DNA from: Chaetomium olivaceum
Taxonomy: Eukaryota; Ascomycota; Sordariomycetes; Sordariales; Chaetomiaceae
Assembly: GCA_039881045.1 (NCBI GenBank)
Contig: JAYWVB010000025.1
Coordinates: forward strand, 62,001-126,000
Direction: 5' to 3'
Length of the DNA stretch: 64,000 nt
In this document: positions 13,511 to 23,963 of the stretch, one piece after another
Layout: each line of letters begins with the position of its first letter
How positions within the stretch are numbered: position 1 is the stretch's first letter
The notes under the pieces: model-generated
The model's input: only the letters and a program-made list of their open reading frames with translations
What the model was told of the DNA's origin: nothing
Database searches by the model: none
Translations under genes and position numbers: made by a program

Positions 13511-15176
13511 ATGGCGACCGAAAACCAGGCAATCGGTCAGTGAACGCGAATGTCTATGTTCCCGAGTCCTGCAGCTTCCCCTGGAGCTTCCCCCAGCTCT
13601 CCAGCTTCCACACGAGCTCCCCTAGCTCTGTCTTCCTGCAGTCCCCCCGCCGTCCCAATCATGCCCGTTTCCGTCGACTGTTGGTTTTGTTTGCTACTCA
13701 GCTTGCGTACCGCAGCTTTCCCTGTGCGGCCCTACTCTGTCGCGGTTGTCCGGCTCCCATCCGCATTGCTTCCCTCTTTCTAGCTGCCTTATCATTGCGT
13801 GCGCCTAGTGCTGATACTCGTCCTAGACTATTCCCTCAACAACCCCGACACCATCACCAAGTACAAGACAGCCGCTCAGATCTCCGAGAAGGTCCTAGCC
13901 GAGGTGTCCAAGCTCTGCGTCGCCGGTGCCTGCCAAGATCGTCGACCTTTGCGAGAAGGGAGACAAGCTCATCGAGGAGGAACTCTCCAAGGTTTACCGT
14001 GGCAAGAAGATCACCAAGGGTGTGTTGCAGCTGGGCTTCTGTTAGAATCGGCAGTAGCTTTTACTAACACCGGATACTCTAGGCTTCGCGCACCCCACCA
14101 CCGTCTCCCCCGCTGCTTTCGTCACTCCTTACACCCCCCAGGTCGGACGAGAAGGAGGCCGAAGTTGAGCTCCAGGCTGGCGAGCCCGTAAAGATCCAGC
14201 TAGGCGCCCAAATTGATGGCTTCGGTTCCATTGTGTGCGACACGGTTCTGGCAAAGAAGGCCGACGAGGACGAGGGCGTCATCGAGGGCCGGTCAGCCGA
14301 CCTACTTCTGGCCACCCACTATGCCAACGAACTCCTTCTCCGATTGATGGTTCCCCCCGGTCTTCTAGCCCAAGGCACCGATGAGGAGAAGGCGAAAGCG
14401 GCTGCTGTCAAGGCCCCGACGCAGTCCAAGATCACCAGCCTCCTAGAGAAGATCACCGACGCGTACGAGGTCAAGATTGTCGAGAGCACCACTTCGTGGC
14501 TCTTTGACCGGAACGAGATCGAAGGAAGCAAGAAGATCGTCATTTCCCCCGGCGAAGGTACCAAGGGCGAGGGCGTTCCCGCTGTTGGCGAGGCCTGGGG
14601 TGTCGAGGTGGGTGTGAGTCTTGGATCGGGCAAGGTCAAGCAGTTCGAACAGCGGACCACCCTCCATCGCCGCACCGCCAACACGTATGCCCTGAAGCGG
14701 CCTACGTCGCGGAAGATCCTCTCCGAGGTGCAGAAGAAGTTCGGTACCTTCCCGTTCAGCCTGCGGCAACTTGAGGACGAGCGTGACGCCAAGTCCGGCG
14801 TTATTGAGTGCGTGCGCGGCAACGTCTTCCGCCAGTATGAGGTTACGGGCGACAAGGACAACTCCCCGGTTGCTAGGCTTCTGACCACCATCGGTAAGTC
14901 ATGCTCGTATTGTGTGTGAAGAAGGCGCATGCTAATTGTGACACAGCCATTACCAAGAACGGCATTACCAAGCTGGGTGCCCCGCCCGCCTTGGATCTGA
15001 GCAAGGTCAAGTCGGACAAGAAGATCGAGGATGAGGAGGTACTCAAGATCCTAGAGCAGCCCCTATCTCGGAATACGGGCAAGAACAAGAAGAACAAGAA
15101 GAAGAAGAAGCCGGCCAAGAAGGCGGCGGCGAAGGAGGGCGAAGACGAGGAAGAGGAGGAGAGCGACGAGGAGTAG
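13511..15176 (+). CDS. cdb4: Cdb4/EBP1 (PA2G4)-like methionine-aminopeptidase-fold protein
   Basis: Member of the M24 pita-bread family that includes S. pombe Cdb4 and human PA2G4/EBP1. These proteins bind nucleic acid and ribosomes and are generally not active peptidases. Inferred exons are 13511-13535, 13827-14019, 14083-14893 and 14947-15176, about 418 aa. The body matches the family: DYSLNNPDTITKYKTAA, KIVDLCEKGDKLIEEE, FAHPTTVSP, QLGAQIDGFGSIVCDT and a C-terminal FRQYEV segment. The tail is a Lys-rich block (KNKKNKKKKK) followed by an acidic run, as in EBP1 homologues. The conserved frame is broken twice: at 13927-13934, where TGCC is duplicated, and at 14134-14139, in a C6 run. Both fall in conserved sequence, so I read them as errors or mutations rather than introns. 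Intron 1 (13536-13826) uses the uncommon donor GTCAGT. Confidence 0.88.
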
Positions 15177-16473
15177 ACGTCGAATGGGACTAGCACGGGG
15201 AATGATCTGGGGCCGATCCGCACGTTTCTACCTAACATGGCTTTGGTCTAGCCTTACAGTTTCTGCCTCAACGATAACTAAAGTTGGGGTATCAATTTCC
15301 ATTCTGCGGCCTATCGAAGAGCGGAACAAGCGGAACCGATGACGATGACGAAAGAGGCACTGGGGGGTTTAGCTTGGGATGGTCCATTACGTGCGGTCGG
15401 TTGCACCAGCTTATCGCTCCATCTTAGCCCGAAGCCAACATTATCACAGCGCATTCATGCCTGCAGGAGGGAAAGACGAAATCATAAATCTTCGGTCAAG
15501 GCAAAATGTTGAGAAAATGGCAGTGCACTCGTTAACCCTTGTGACCCGTGAACCTGTTTGCTCTCTCGGTCTTAAGAGGGAAGAAGTTCGATTTCGGAGG
15601 CGGAGCGCGCAACCGAAAGCTGGGTCGAGCTTTTTTATTGTCAACGGGGAATACGCCTAGCATAAATAGTCGGGGGTGGTCATCGAGTCGATTACTTGAT
15701 TTCGATTCTCTATTGTTATTGTAGGCGGCTCTGCACGTTCATTCGGGTTATTGTTCGGATTGTGGTCGTGCTGATAATAGCAAAACAGAAGCATTCGTCT
15801 GAGGTGGGCGAACCTCCTGTTTCCCCCCTAAACTCGATTGTTTTCAATCCCCCCCCTTCTTCCTCCCACTTCTCCTTCCACTCCCACTCCTCATCATCTT
15901 TCCTCCATCGTCTTCTTCCGCACCTTACATTCTCCCGCGCTTGCAAAGCTCACGATCTTATTTTCGTGTTAGCAAGGAGCGATAAAAAACGGTAGACGCG
16001 TCGCGCGAGTGGACTTCTACATTCAGGGGCATCCGCCTAAATCAGTGCGACTCATCCTAAACATCAAAAATCGGTGAGAAGAGGACATCCAGAACAAGAA
16101 TCACGGCTTTTTTCCTCAGGTTAGACCTCGAGAACAATTAAACGAAGACCCGGAATCGGTCGGGGTCGAATTTGCGTCCACCCACGCGGGAGGCACACGC
16201 TGTGAGCTTAGCAGCCACGCCCCCCTGGTCAGTCGCTCAGCGCCCCCCCAGGAAAGCTAAGATCGCTCTCTCTCCCTACACCTCCTTCTCTTGCACCCTT
16301 TCCCAACAATCACTCGGAACCACGCGCGAAAACGTCCAAAGCGCGACGTTTTTTGCCCGGCTTCATGCCCTAGGACGGCAGAACAGTACGTAACACAAAT
16401 TTCCATATTTTCTCTGCAGTGATGCTAATACGCCCCGCAGGTGCGAGAAGACGGATCGTTGTTGGTTCCATCA
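15177..16473. promoter_or_regulatory. Intergenic region and Rco1-like gene leader
   Basis: 3' flank of the Cdb4-like gene and promoter/leader of the PHD gene. A GTACGT donor at 16386 and an acceptor ending at 16440 (CCCGCAG) suggest a 5'-UTR intron just before the first usable ATG. A pyrimidine-rich stretch lies at 15840-15930. No gene seen. Confidence 0.45.
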
Positions 16474-19400
16474 ATGAAGGGGGCCGCCGCGGGCCAGTGG
16501 GCTGTTGCATCTCCTGCCAGCACCCCAACTCTCGCCATGCCGGCGAACAACACCACAGTCTCGGCCAATACGCGGGCCACGCGATCGCGCTTTTCGAGTC
16601 CGCAGACGGCGGCAGCAAACGGAGCGACGACCGATTCGTCCTCGAGGCTTCAGGGCGCTGGCACCGGCAACGGCACCGGCACCAGCGCCACCACGAACGG
16701 GGGCGACACACAGAAAACATTTATGCAGCGCTGGCTCGAGCCTCCGGTGCAGGTTAAGGCTAGCTATCAGGACGCTGGACTCGTGCGTCAGGGCGTATTC
16801 GAGAATATGGCACCGCTTGGGACCCTGCCGAAGGTCGGCCTTTTTAAGAAGACAGCGCCACCTCCTCCGGCAGCGGCTGCCCCTGCACAACGTGCACCAG
16901 TTCGCATTGTCATCAAGCAGAGGAAACCTGCCGCCCCTTCCACACCGGTTCCTGCACCGCCTCCCGCGCCCGAAGAAGACGAAACGGAGGCAGATGAGAC
17001 CGAAGATGAGGAGGACGACGGCAAGACGGAGGATCAGGACGAGGAAGAGCTCTTTCCTGCCAACAAGGAGCACCACAAGGCCCGCGCGACAGCTGCATCG
17101 CAGCGCTCGCGTCGGTCGGGCACCTCTTTGGAAACGGATTACCAGGGGTGGACGCCGAGCACATCGGGACAAAATGGCAGAACGCGACGGAGCATATCAC
17201 GGGCGAGCACTGGGCCACTGCAGCAACTGCCAACGGGTGCAAATGAAGTCTCGCGGCCGTTTGGCCAGAGAGAGTTTGTCGGCAAGGTGGTGGAGGCTGC
17301 TATTGAGGACGCGCTCACTCATTTTCGGTACCCCACCGCTTGGGCCCTGCGCACGCTCTACAGCGAAAAATCATCCCAGCAAGAATTTCTCGACATGATT
17401 GAGAAGGTGTTTCGCCAGACCGCGAACGCCGACGAACTGGAAGAATTCGCCCGATGCATCCAGGCCAAGAAGAAGGAAGGCCAGAAAGACAACAAAGCCT
17501 TCTTCTCATTCGAGCCGCCGTCTGCCGGCGGCGCTGCCCTTTCCGCGCCGCAGAAGCCCAAGAGGGCCCCCTACGGCAGCCTCGTCAAATTCGACATCTC
17601 CAGCCTGCGCCTAGGTCAGGACGGCAGCAAATCTCGGAAGAGGAGAGAGCGGACGGTGGACACCGCTCCATCAGAAGCCGAGCCGGAGAGGATGGTCGAA
17701 CCAAAGACTGAGCCTGGGTCTGAGCCTGCGCCCGCGCCCGAGCCCGAGCCTGAGCTTGAGCTTGATCTCGAGCTAGAGCCTGAGATTGAGCCAAAGGCCG
17801 AGCCCGAGCCGGAGCCCGAACCAGATTTCCAGCTCCCTCCGCGCAAAAAGCGCAAATCCGGCAGGCAGCAGCCAGAGGCGACAGCATCCTCGTCATCCAA
17901 GATGACGTCCAACGGCGTGAACGGCAAGGCGAACCCGGAGACGCCTCCTCGGAGACGGACCCGGGCTTGCTCAGAGTCGACTTCTTCCTCACTTTCCAGC
18001 GCCCGATCCTTGTCGCCGCCGGATGAAATCCGAGAAGACGGTGAGGAGGACCAAGGGTTTGATGAGGCACCCCCCTCGCGGACCAGCCCTGCGCCGGCCG
18101 TCCAGCCAATCACAGCCAACAAGCGGCGTCGGTCCAACGCACCGCGAAAGAGCCGGAACGTGTCACCCTCCCGACCCTCGCCCGTCGCCTCCAACTCCAC
18201 TGCGCCGCAGCGACCGGCCGCCGCTGCTACTCCTTCGCAGCTCTCCCAGCCGTCTCAGCGGCAATCCCCCGCTGCTGAGCAGCCCGCTGCTTACGACGAG
18301 CAGCAACCCTATGAGATGCCTGCCGTCGTCGACTCGCCTCTCTTTCCCAACCTCAATTCGAAGAAGGGTGGCAAGTCCGGCACGCCGGCCCTTGTCCTGG
18401 CCACCAAGCTGGGCAAGATTGACCCAGAGGACCCCAACCTGCGCCATCGCCAGGAGGCGCGCAGGGTCACGAATACGCCATTCCCCGTCAGCAACATCAG
18501 GCGAGGCTCTCCACAGCTTGCATCCAAGCAGGTGAAGCCCGAGGAGCAGACCAGAACGGCGACACCGGCCACGCCGGCCACGGTGCCTGCATCGCGACCG
18601 CGGGCGACTCTCCCGTCGGCGCGCGCCACGCCTGCTCCGAGGGAAGGGCGGAGCACGCGCTCGTCGCTCAAGCGGACGCACGATGACCTGGAGGACCAGC
18701 CGTCGCCGACCACCGCCAACTTCCCAGGATCCGAGGCAGCATCCACCGTGGCGGACTCACGTGCCGGGACGCCAGCTCTGCGGGCGGCCAAGAAGCCCAG
18801 GACCGGGCTCAGGGTTAAGAACTCGTAAGCATCACCGACCACGACCGACAGACATCGTTTGAAACGGTGCATTTCGGCTAACCATCCCATCTATCTAGAC
18901 CCATGAAGAAGAAGCATGCCCCGTCAGCAGGCATTCCTCGTTTAAGCGGAGAGCGCAGCAGTCCCGTAGGCAATGCCCCGAGAGAGGTATGTCATGATTC
19001 ATTCGCCCTTCCTTTCCCTTCCATCAATCCATCAAATTCATCACCCTACCCATCCATTCTATCCTTTGTGTCGAGCCGAGCTGCATCGGGGGCCAAGGCT
19101 GGGTGCAAGCGCATCTTCCAGGTCCGGGGTCCGGGTGGTGCGTCCATCCCTCCATGTTCCCCCAACCTCGCACCCGCAACCGAGAGGGAAAAAAAAAAAC
19201 CCATGACAGCCAATTTTAGTGGCAAGGTGCCACGCCCAGCTCAGGCTGCCGTTTTGCCGGAATATGGCGCACACAACTCGCACCCACCCTTGCCATGGCT
19301 CCAGGTTGCTGACTTGGCGCCCACCACCACAGGACGATAACGACGACTACTGCTCGTCTTGCGGCGGCAACGGTGTGCTCATCTGCTGCGACGGATGCAC

Positions 19401-21048
19401 CCGGTCCTTCCACTTCGCCTGCGTGGACCCGGTGCTGAGCCACGATGCCATGCCCGTCGAGTGGTTCTGCAACGTGTGTCGCGTCCACCGTGACCCTGCG
19501 CACCTGCCTACCTATGGCGGCACCTTTGCCGTGATGCTGGAGAAGCTCGACGCGAGGAACTCGAGCGCCTTCCGCCTGCCGGGCCACGTCCGCGATCGCT
19601 TCGACGGCGTGCGCACCGGTCCCGACGGCGAATACGAGGAGATAGCCAATGTCGTAAAACCGCCCGCTCGGTGAGTACTAGTCCATCCCTTTTATTAACT
19701 GCTGTGTTTGCGCCTACAGCCTACTGACTGCTGCCATAGTAAAAAGAAGAGCGAAGAAGACCAGCCCCCGGACTTGCACCGTTTGCGCGACGCAGATGGG
19801 AACGCCGTCATCTGCCACAGCTGCCAGAAGAGCGCCGGTCCGAGCCGCGCCATCATCCCCTGCAGCGCCTGTGGCCTCTTCTGGCACATGGACTGCCTAG
19901 ACACTCCGCTGGCTTATCCGCCTGTCTTGCGCACCTGGAAATGCCCGCTGCACACCGACAACCTTCTTGGGACGCTTCCGGCCATTCTTCACCCTGCCCA
20001 TAAGTACCGCAAGGTGAAGGACGCGCCCGTCATCAGGCCCACCTTCACCCGGGGCTACGTCAACAACGGTTTTATCGAGGTTGACCTGGACGACAGCGAG
20101 GATGAGAGCGGATGGAGGGACGTCGAAACCTTTGGCCGGACTGTGCGGCTCTCCGAGCGGGGTATTAAGCTTGACTTTCTCTCCCGGTGAGTAACTCGGT
20201 TTTCTGTAAGATTCCACGCAATTCATTGTGCTGACTATCTCTAGTATCCATGAACAGTATGAGAAGGCAGCCGCTCGGTCGGCATCGTCGGAACCCCCGG
20301 CAACCCCAGCACCACGTCCTACAGTACAAAGGTCATTGGAGGAGCAGCAGGCTGCCCTCAACCTGGCCCAGCTGAGTGGCACGCGCGACGATGGCGTGGC
20401 TGTTCTCATCGATGCCTTGATCGTAGGTTTCATTACTTCCCATCCGTTCTGTTTCACACTAACCTCTCAAAAGTCCCAAGCCAACCCTTCGACGATCGAC
20501 GTTATGGCCCGGGCCGACGCCACGCACCTGGAGAGCGCCCAACTGAACCACATGGATCAACAGAGCCTGCGCGCCATGCTCGCCAACGCAGAGGCGATGA
20601 CCAACCATATCCGCCAGCTCCTGGCATCATCCGCCCCTGAACAATCCGCCCAACAGTCGACCGGCAGAAAGACTGAGGCCGAGCAAACCCCTGCTGTGGC
20701 TCCCAGCGTCGCCAACTCGCACTCTCCCGATCCCGACAACTCGGCCAATCTGGACGCCGACCGTAGTGCCATGGAGATAGACGCCGCTAAAAGCCCTCCT
20801 TCCCCCGCCACCACCGATGATGTCCCCCCATGACTCAAGGCGAGAAGACGCCCATCCAGGGTGACCAGTCCCCTGCTGCCCCGTTACCTCTGGAGCAGAG
20901 TGCCCCGATCGAGAACGGCGACGTCCCTGCGACTCCGACCAAGGTGGCCGCTCTTCCTGGCGACGAGCCGCTCGTTCTTGAGGCTGGTGGGGATGCGGAG
21001 AAGACGCTGGGCGAGGCCTGCGAGGGAGGGTCCATGGAGATGGAGTGA
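16474..21048 (+). CDS. rco1: Double PHD-finger protein, Rco1-like (Rpd3S histone deacetylase subunit)
   Basis: Nuclear chromatin reader resembling Rco1, the PHD subunit that directs the Rpd3S deacetylase to transcribed chromatin. Inferred exons are 16474-18824, 18899-18986, 19333-19670, 19740-20186, 20245-20422 and 20474 onward. The first exon encodes about 780 residues of disordered Ser/Pro/Lys-rich sequence with a Glu-Pro repeat (about 17700-17825). PHD1 begins DDYCSSCGGNGVLICCDGC at 19345 and has all Cys/His ligands through WFCNVC. PHD2 begins VICHSCQKSAGPSRAIIPC near 19808 and ends at the WKCPLH segment. Read literally the protein stops at 20833 (about 1,253 aa). A coding-like frame continues from 20830 to 21048, ending SMEME, and is reached by adding one C to the C6 run at 20824-20829, so the true end is probably 21048. 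The start is the first in-frame ATG after a likely leader intron; ATG at 16537 is an alternative. Rco1 identity rests on PHD pattern and architecture. Confidence 0.85.
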
Positions 21049-22096
21049 TTTGCCACCGGGAACCGTCCACCGTTGACAAAGCTGTGGGATACCCTTCCTC
21101 CGGCTGAAGCGGAACCGGCAATGTCTTCTATCTTTCGGTGATGCCTGCGGCACCCTAACTACCTCGAGCTCGATGCAATTCTCGAGAATGATGACCCCTG
21201 AAATGGGGCTTTCAACTATTTCTTTTTCAGCACGGTACCACGCTATTCAACAGCGCTATACATTTTCCCGCAGGCGACGCCTTCCACTACCTAATTCCTC
21301 TGCCGAGCTGTACTTGCACCCAAATCACCGTAATTTGGGCATTTCGCAATCTCAGGTTCTCGCGGTTCATCCCACCGCGATGTAGTGATGTTATATCACA
21401 GCTATCACACCATTTCCCAGCTTTCGACTAGCGTCCGCCACAAGACAAGCCGGAAGCTACCCGTTGGAATGCTCTCGACATGGCTCGATTCAACCAGCCA
21501 AGGGGAAAGCGCAAGAAATTTCATTTTTTCCACCCACCATTTCCTGTTTGTTTGTCAAAAACAATGTGTCAATAGCGATTGCAAATCATCGAGCCCCGTG
21601 TTCTTTTTTTTTCGGGCGCGTGGAATGGGCAGGCGGTGTCTACGGGGGAGTTGGAGTTGGCGGATCTTTCAGCCAGCCACAGAGTCTGAAAATCACCCAG
21701 GGATTTTGGGGTTGGGCTCGTTTGGGGTGGCATGGCTTCTTGCGATTTGTGTTTTCGGTTTTCGGTCTTCAATCTTGATTTTTGATTTGCTTTTTCCTCG
21801 CTCCCCCGCTTTCTACTACTACTCGTCTTGACTACCTTTGCGACAAGACATCTCGACAAAACATGCCGGCCGACCTACGCTCTGGGTTTTCGACTCAGCC
21901 GGCGGACTTCAACCCGAAGGCTGCTGAGTGAACAGGTTATCAAGCAGGCAGGTTGAAGGATGAACGGAGCGGGTGGACGGCGGGCTACAAGGGGGCGGGG
22001 GCGTGGGGCACTACGACGTACGTCCTTGGGGGAACCTTTTGAGGAGGTGGCATCACTTATTTAGATAGACGGAGTGGCTATTGGACTGGCTGGTTT

Positions 22097-22138
22097 GGCA
22101 GGCAGACAGACAGGCAGACAGGCAGTGCGGCAGGCAGG
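22097..22138. repeat. GGCA/GACA tetranucleotide microsatellite
   Basis: Imperfect tandem GGCA and GACA units (ggcaggcagacagacaggca and following) in the intergenic region. It looks like an ordinary simple-sequence repeat. Confidence 0.8.
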
Positions 22139-23878
22139 AGGCACCTTTGTGCTATGGTTATGATGACCTGCTCTTCTTTCTTCACTTCCTGTTCTTCTAT
22201 AACTAGGGGGGGTTAAGGGGGCCGGGTTGTACGAAATGCATGGTTAATTATCTCGTGACTTACTTGCTTGCAGGAGAAGTGTGTGATGCTCTGAGGTGAC
22301 TGGTGTGACGTGAGGGGCAGTCGTGGTGGCTTGAGGGGTCGTGTCATGTGGTGTGGTTCATTCAGCTAGGACTGTCGCTTGCAGGAGGCGCTCGGGCAAA
22401 CGGAGACTTGCTGTCCCACGATCTATCTGTCTGCCTGGTACTTCAACCCGTCCATGGCAATGGGGAGGGTATGGGGACCTAGCATATAGGGTAGAACAGA
22501 ACACGTTCCTGCAATCAATGACTCTAGGGGACGTGTTCCGAGTATGAAAATAATAGAGCTTTAATCTCAGTCCACTTGGTATGCTACACACTTAGAGCTC
22601 ATTCCAAGTGGAGTAAAGCTAAGATGCACTGTGTAGTTCCTCTGCCTAAAGACCATAGCGGGCCCGGATGAGCAAGATATAGGACGGACGTATGTGTTCT
22701 CCAGAATACCTTCTTCAGTTTCACCACAGACTCCACCGCCTTGCCACGAACACGGCAAACAACAAGCCCACACAAGAAACCGAACATAATATTGAGTTCC
22801 CCAATAGATGAAACTTATATACACGAAACGAAGACAAACTCCGTCCAAACCACTCACCATGTCTTTGTGTGTAGGAAGAAGCAAACAACAAGCTGCCAAA
22901 CCACTGCCTGGCACCACTTCCCTCGCACCCACCTCTCTGTAACCACCTAGGTAGGCAATCCGAAGGGAGAACTCTATCTAATTATCCGAAGCAAAAATAA
23001 TAAGAGGGAGTGACAAACAAACCCTTGCCCAAAGAAGGACGCCTCCTTTCCTCGCTCTCCGCCAGAACCAGACCCAAGCAAGACCACGATGAAAGAACGC
23101 AGTAGTAGTAGGCATAACGCGGCAAACGAAACGAGTGTATGAGCGTAAGTTCATGTTGTTGTATGCAAGTAGATTCTCAAAAACAAGTCTCATGTCGAAG
23201 GTGTAAAAAAGAAAAGAAGAAAAAAAGGAAAGAAAGGACAAAAAAGGGCAGAAGAGCGAAGAAGAACAACTCCCAGCCCAATCCCATTTTCCCAAACCAG
23301 CCCCCCACTACATTCATTCCAACCAGCCAGCCCCAAATAAAAGACATTGCAAGATGAGGAAGATAGAGGAGGATTCACACCCAAACCTGTCCCGCCCATC
23401 CATCACACCCACCGCACCGATAAAACAAGGCGAGACAAGGCAAGGTAAGGCAGATAGATGGGACGGGGCAGGGTAGGGTGCTCTAATCGACAACCATGGA
23501 TGGATGGGAATGTTCGTTCGTTCGCCTTCTCGTTTCCCGGCCTCTTCTTCTTTCTCCCCGACAGCCAACGAACCCAACACAACCACCCACCCCATCTCTC
23601 CTCTCCCTCCCCTGCTTCCCGAGAAAAAAAAAAAAGAGTAAAAAAAGAAAAGAAAAAGCCCATCTCCTCATTCTTCATCGATCCGTTAAGCGAGCGCATC
23701 CGGGATCCGTCATACTTCCGGCCGTGAGCCATCTATCTGTACAATACGCTCCACTCCACCGCCACCTCCCCCCTTTCCCACCCGGCGCCAGCCAGCCAGA
23801 ACGTAGCCGCATCCCTCGTCCGTCCGTCCGAATGTGATTTCATCTCTGCAAAAACAAAACAGATCATAAGCCTCTCTA

Positions 23879-23940
23879 TCCACACACACAGAGAAATAAA
23901 AGGCGCACACAACACAGACACACAGACACACACACCACCA
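23879..23940. repeat. CA-rich simple repeat downstream of the Pumilio gene
   Basis: Imperfect (CA)n, with runs of cacacacaca broken by gag and ag units, directly downstream of the Pumilio-gene stop codon. On the minus strand it is a GT/TG-rich stretch inside the likely 3' UTR. A role in mRNA 3'-end formation is possible but unsupported. Confidence 0.8.
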
Positions 23941-23963
23941 AACGGGTACGGTACACCGCTTAA

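Larger units (their letters stand above)
21049..23963. other. Long convergent intergenic region
   Basis: 2.9 kb between the 3' ends of the PHD gene (+) and the Pumilio gene (-). It contains a GGCA/GACA microsatellite (about 22097-22138), A-rich tracts at 23200-23260 and 23620-23660, and a CA-rich repeat (about 23879-23940) next to the Pumilio stop codon. Open frames on both strands are short and low in complexity. I see no gene, RNA or mobile element. Confidence 0.5.
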
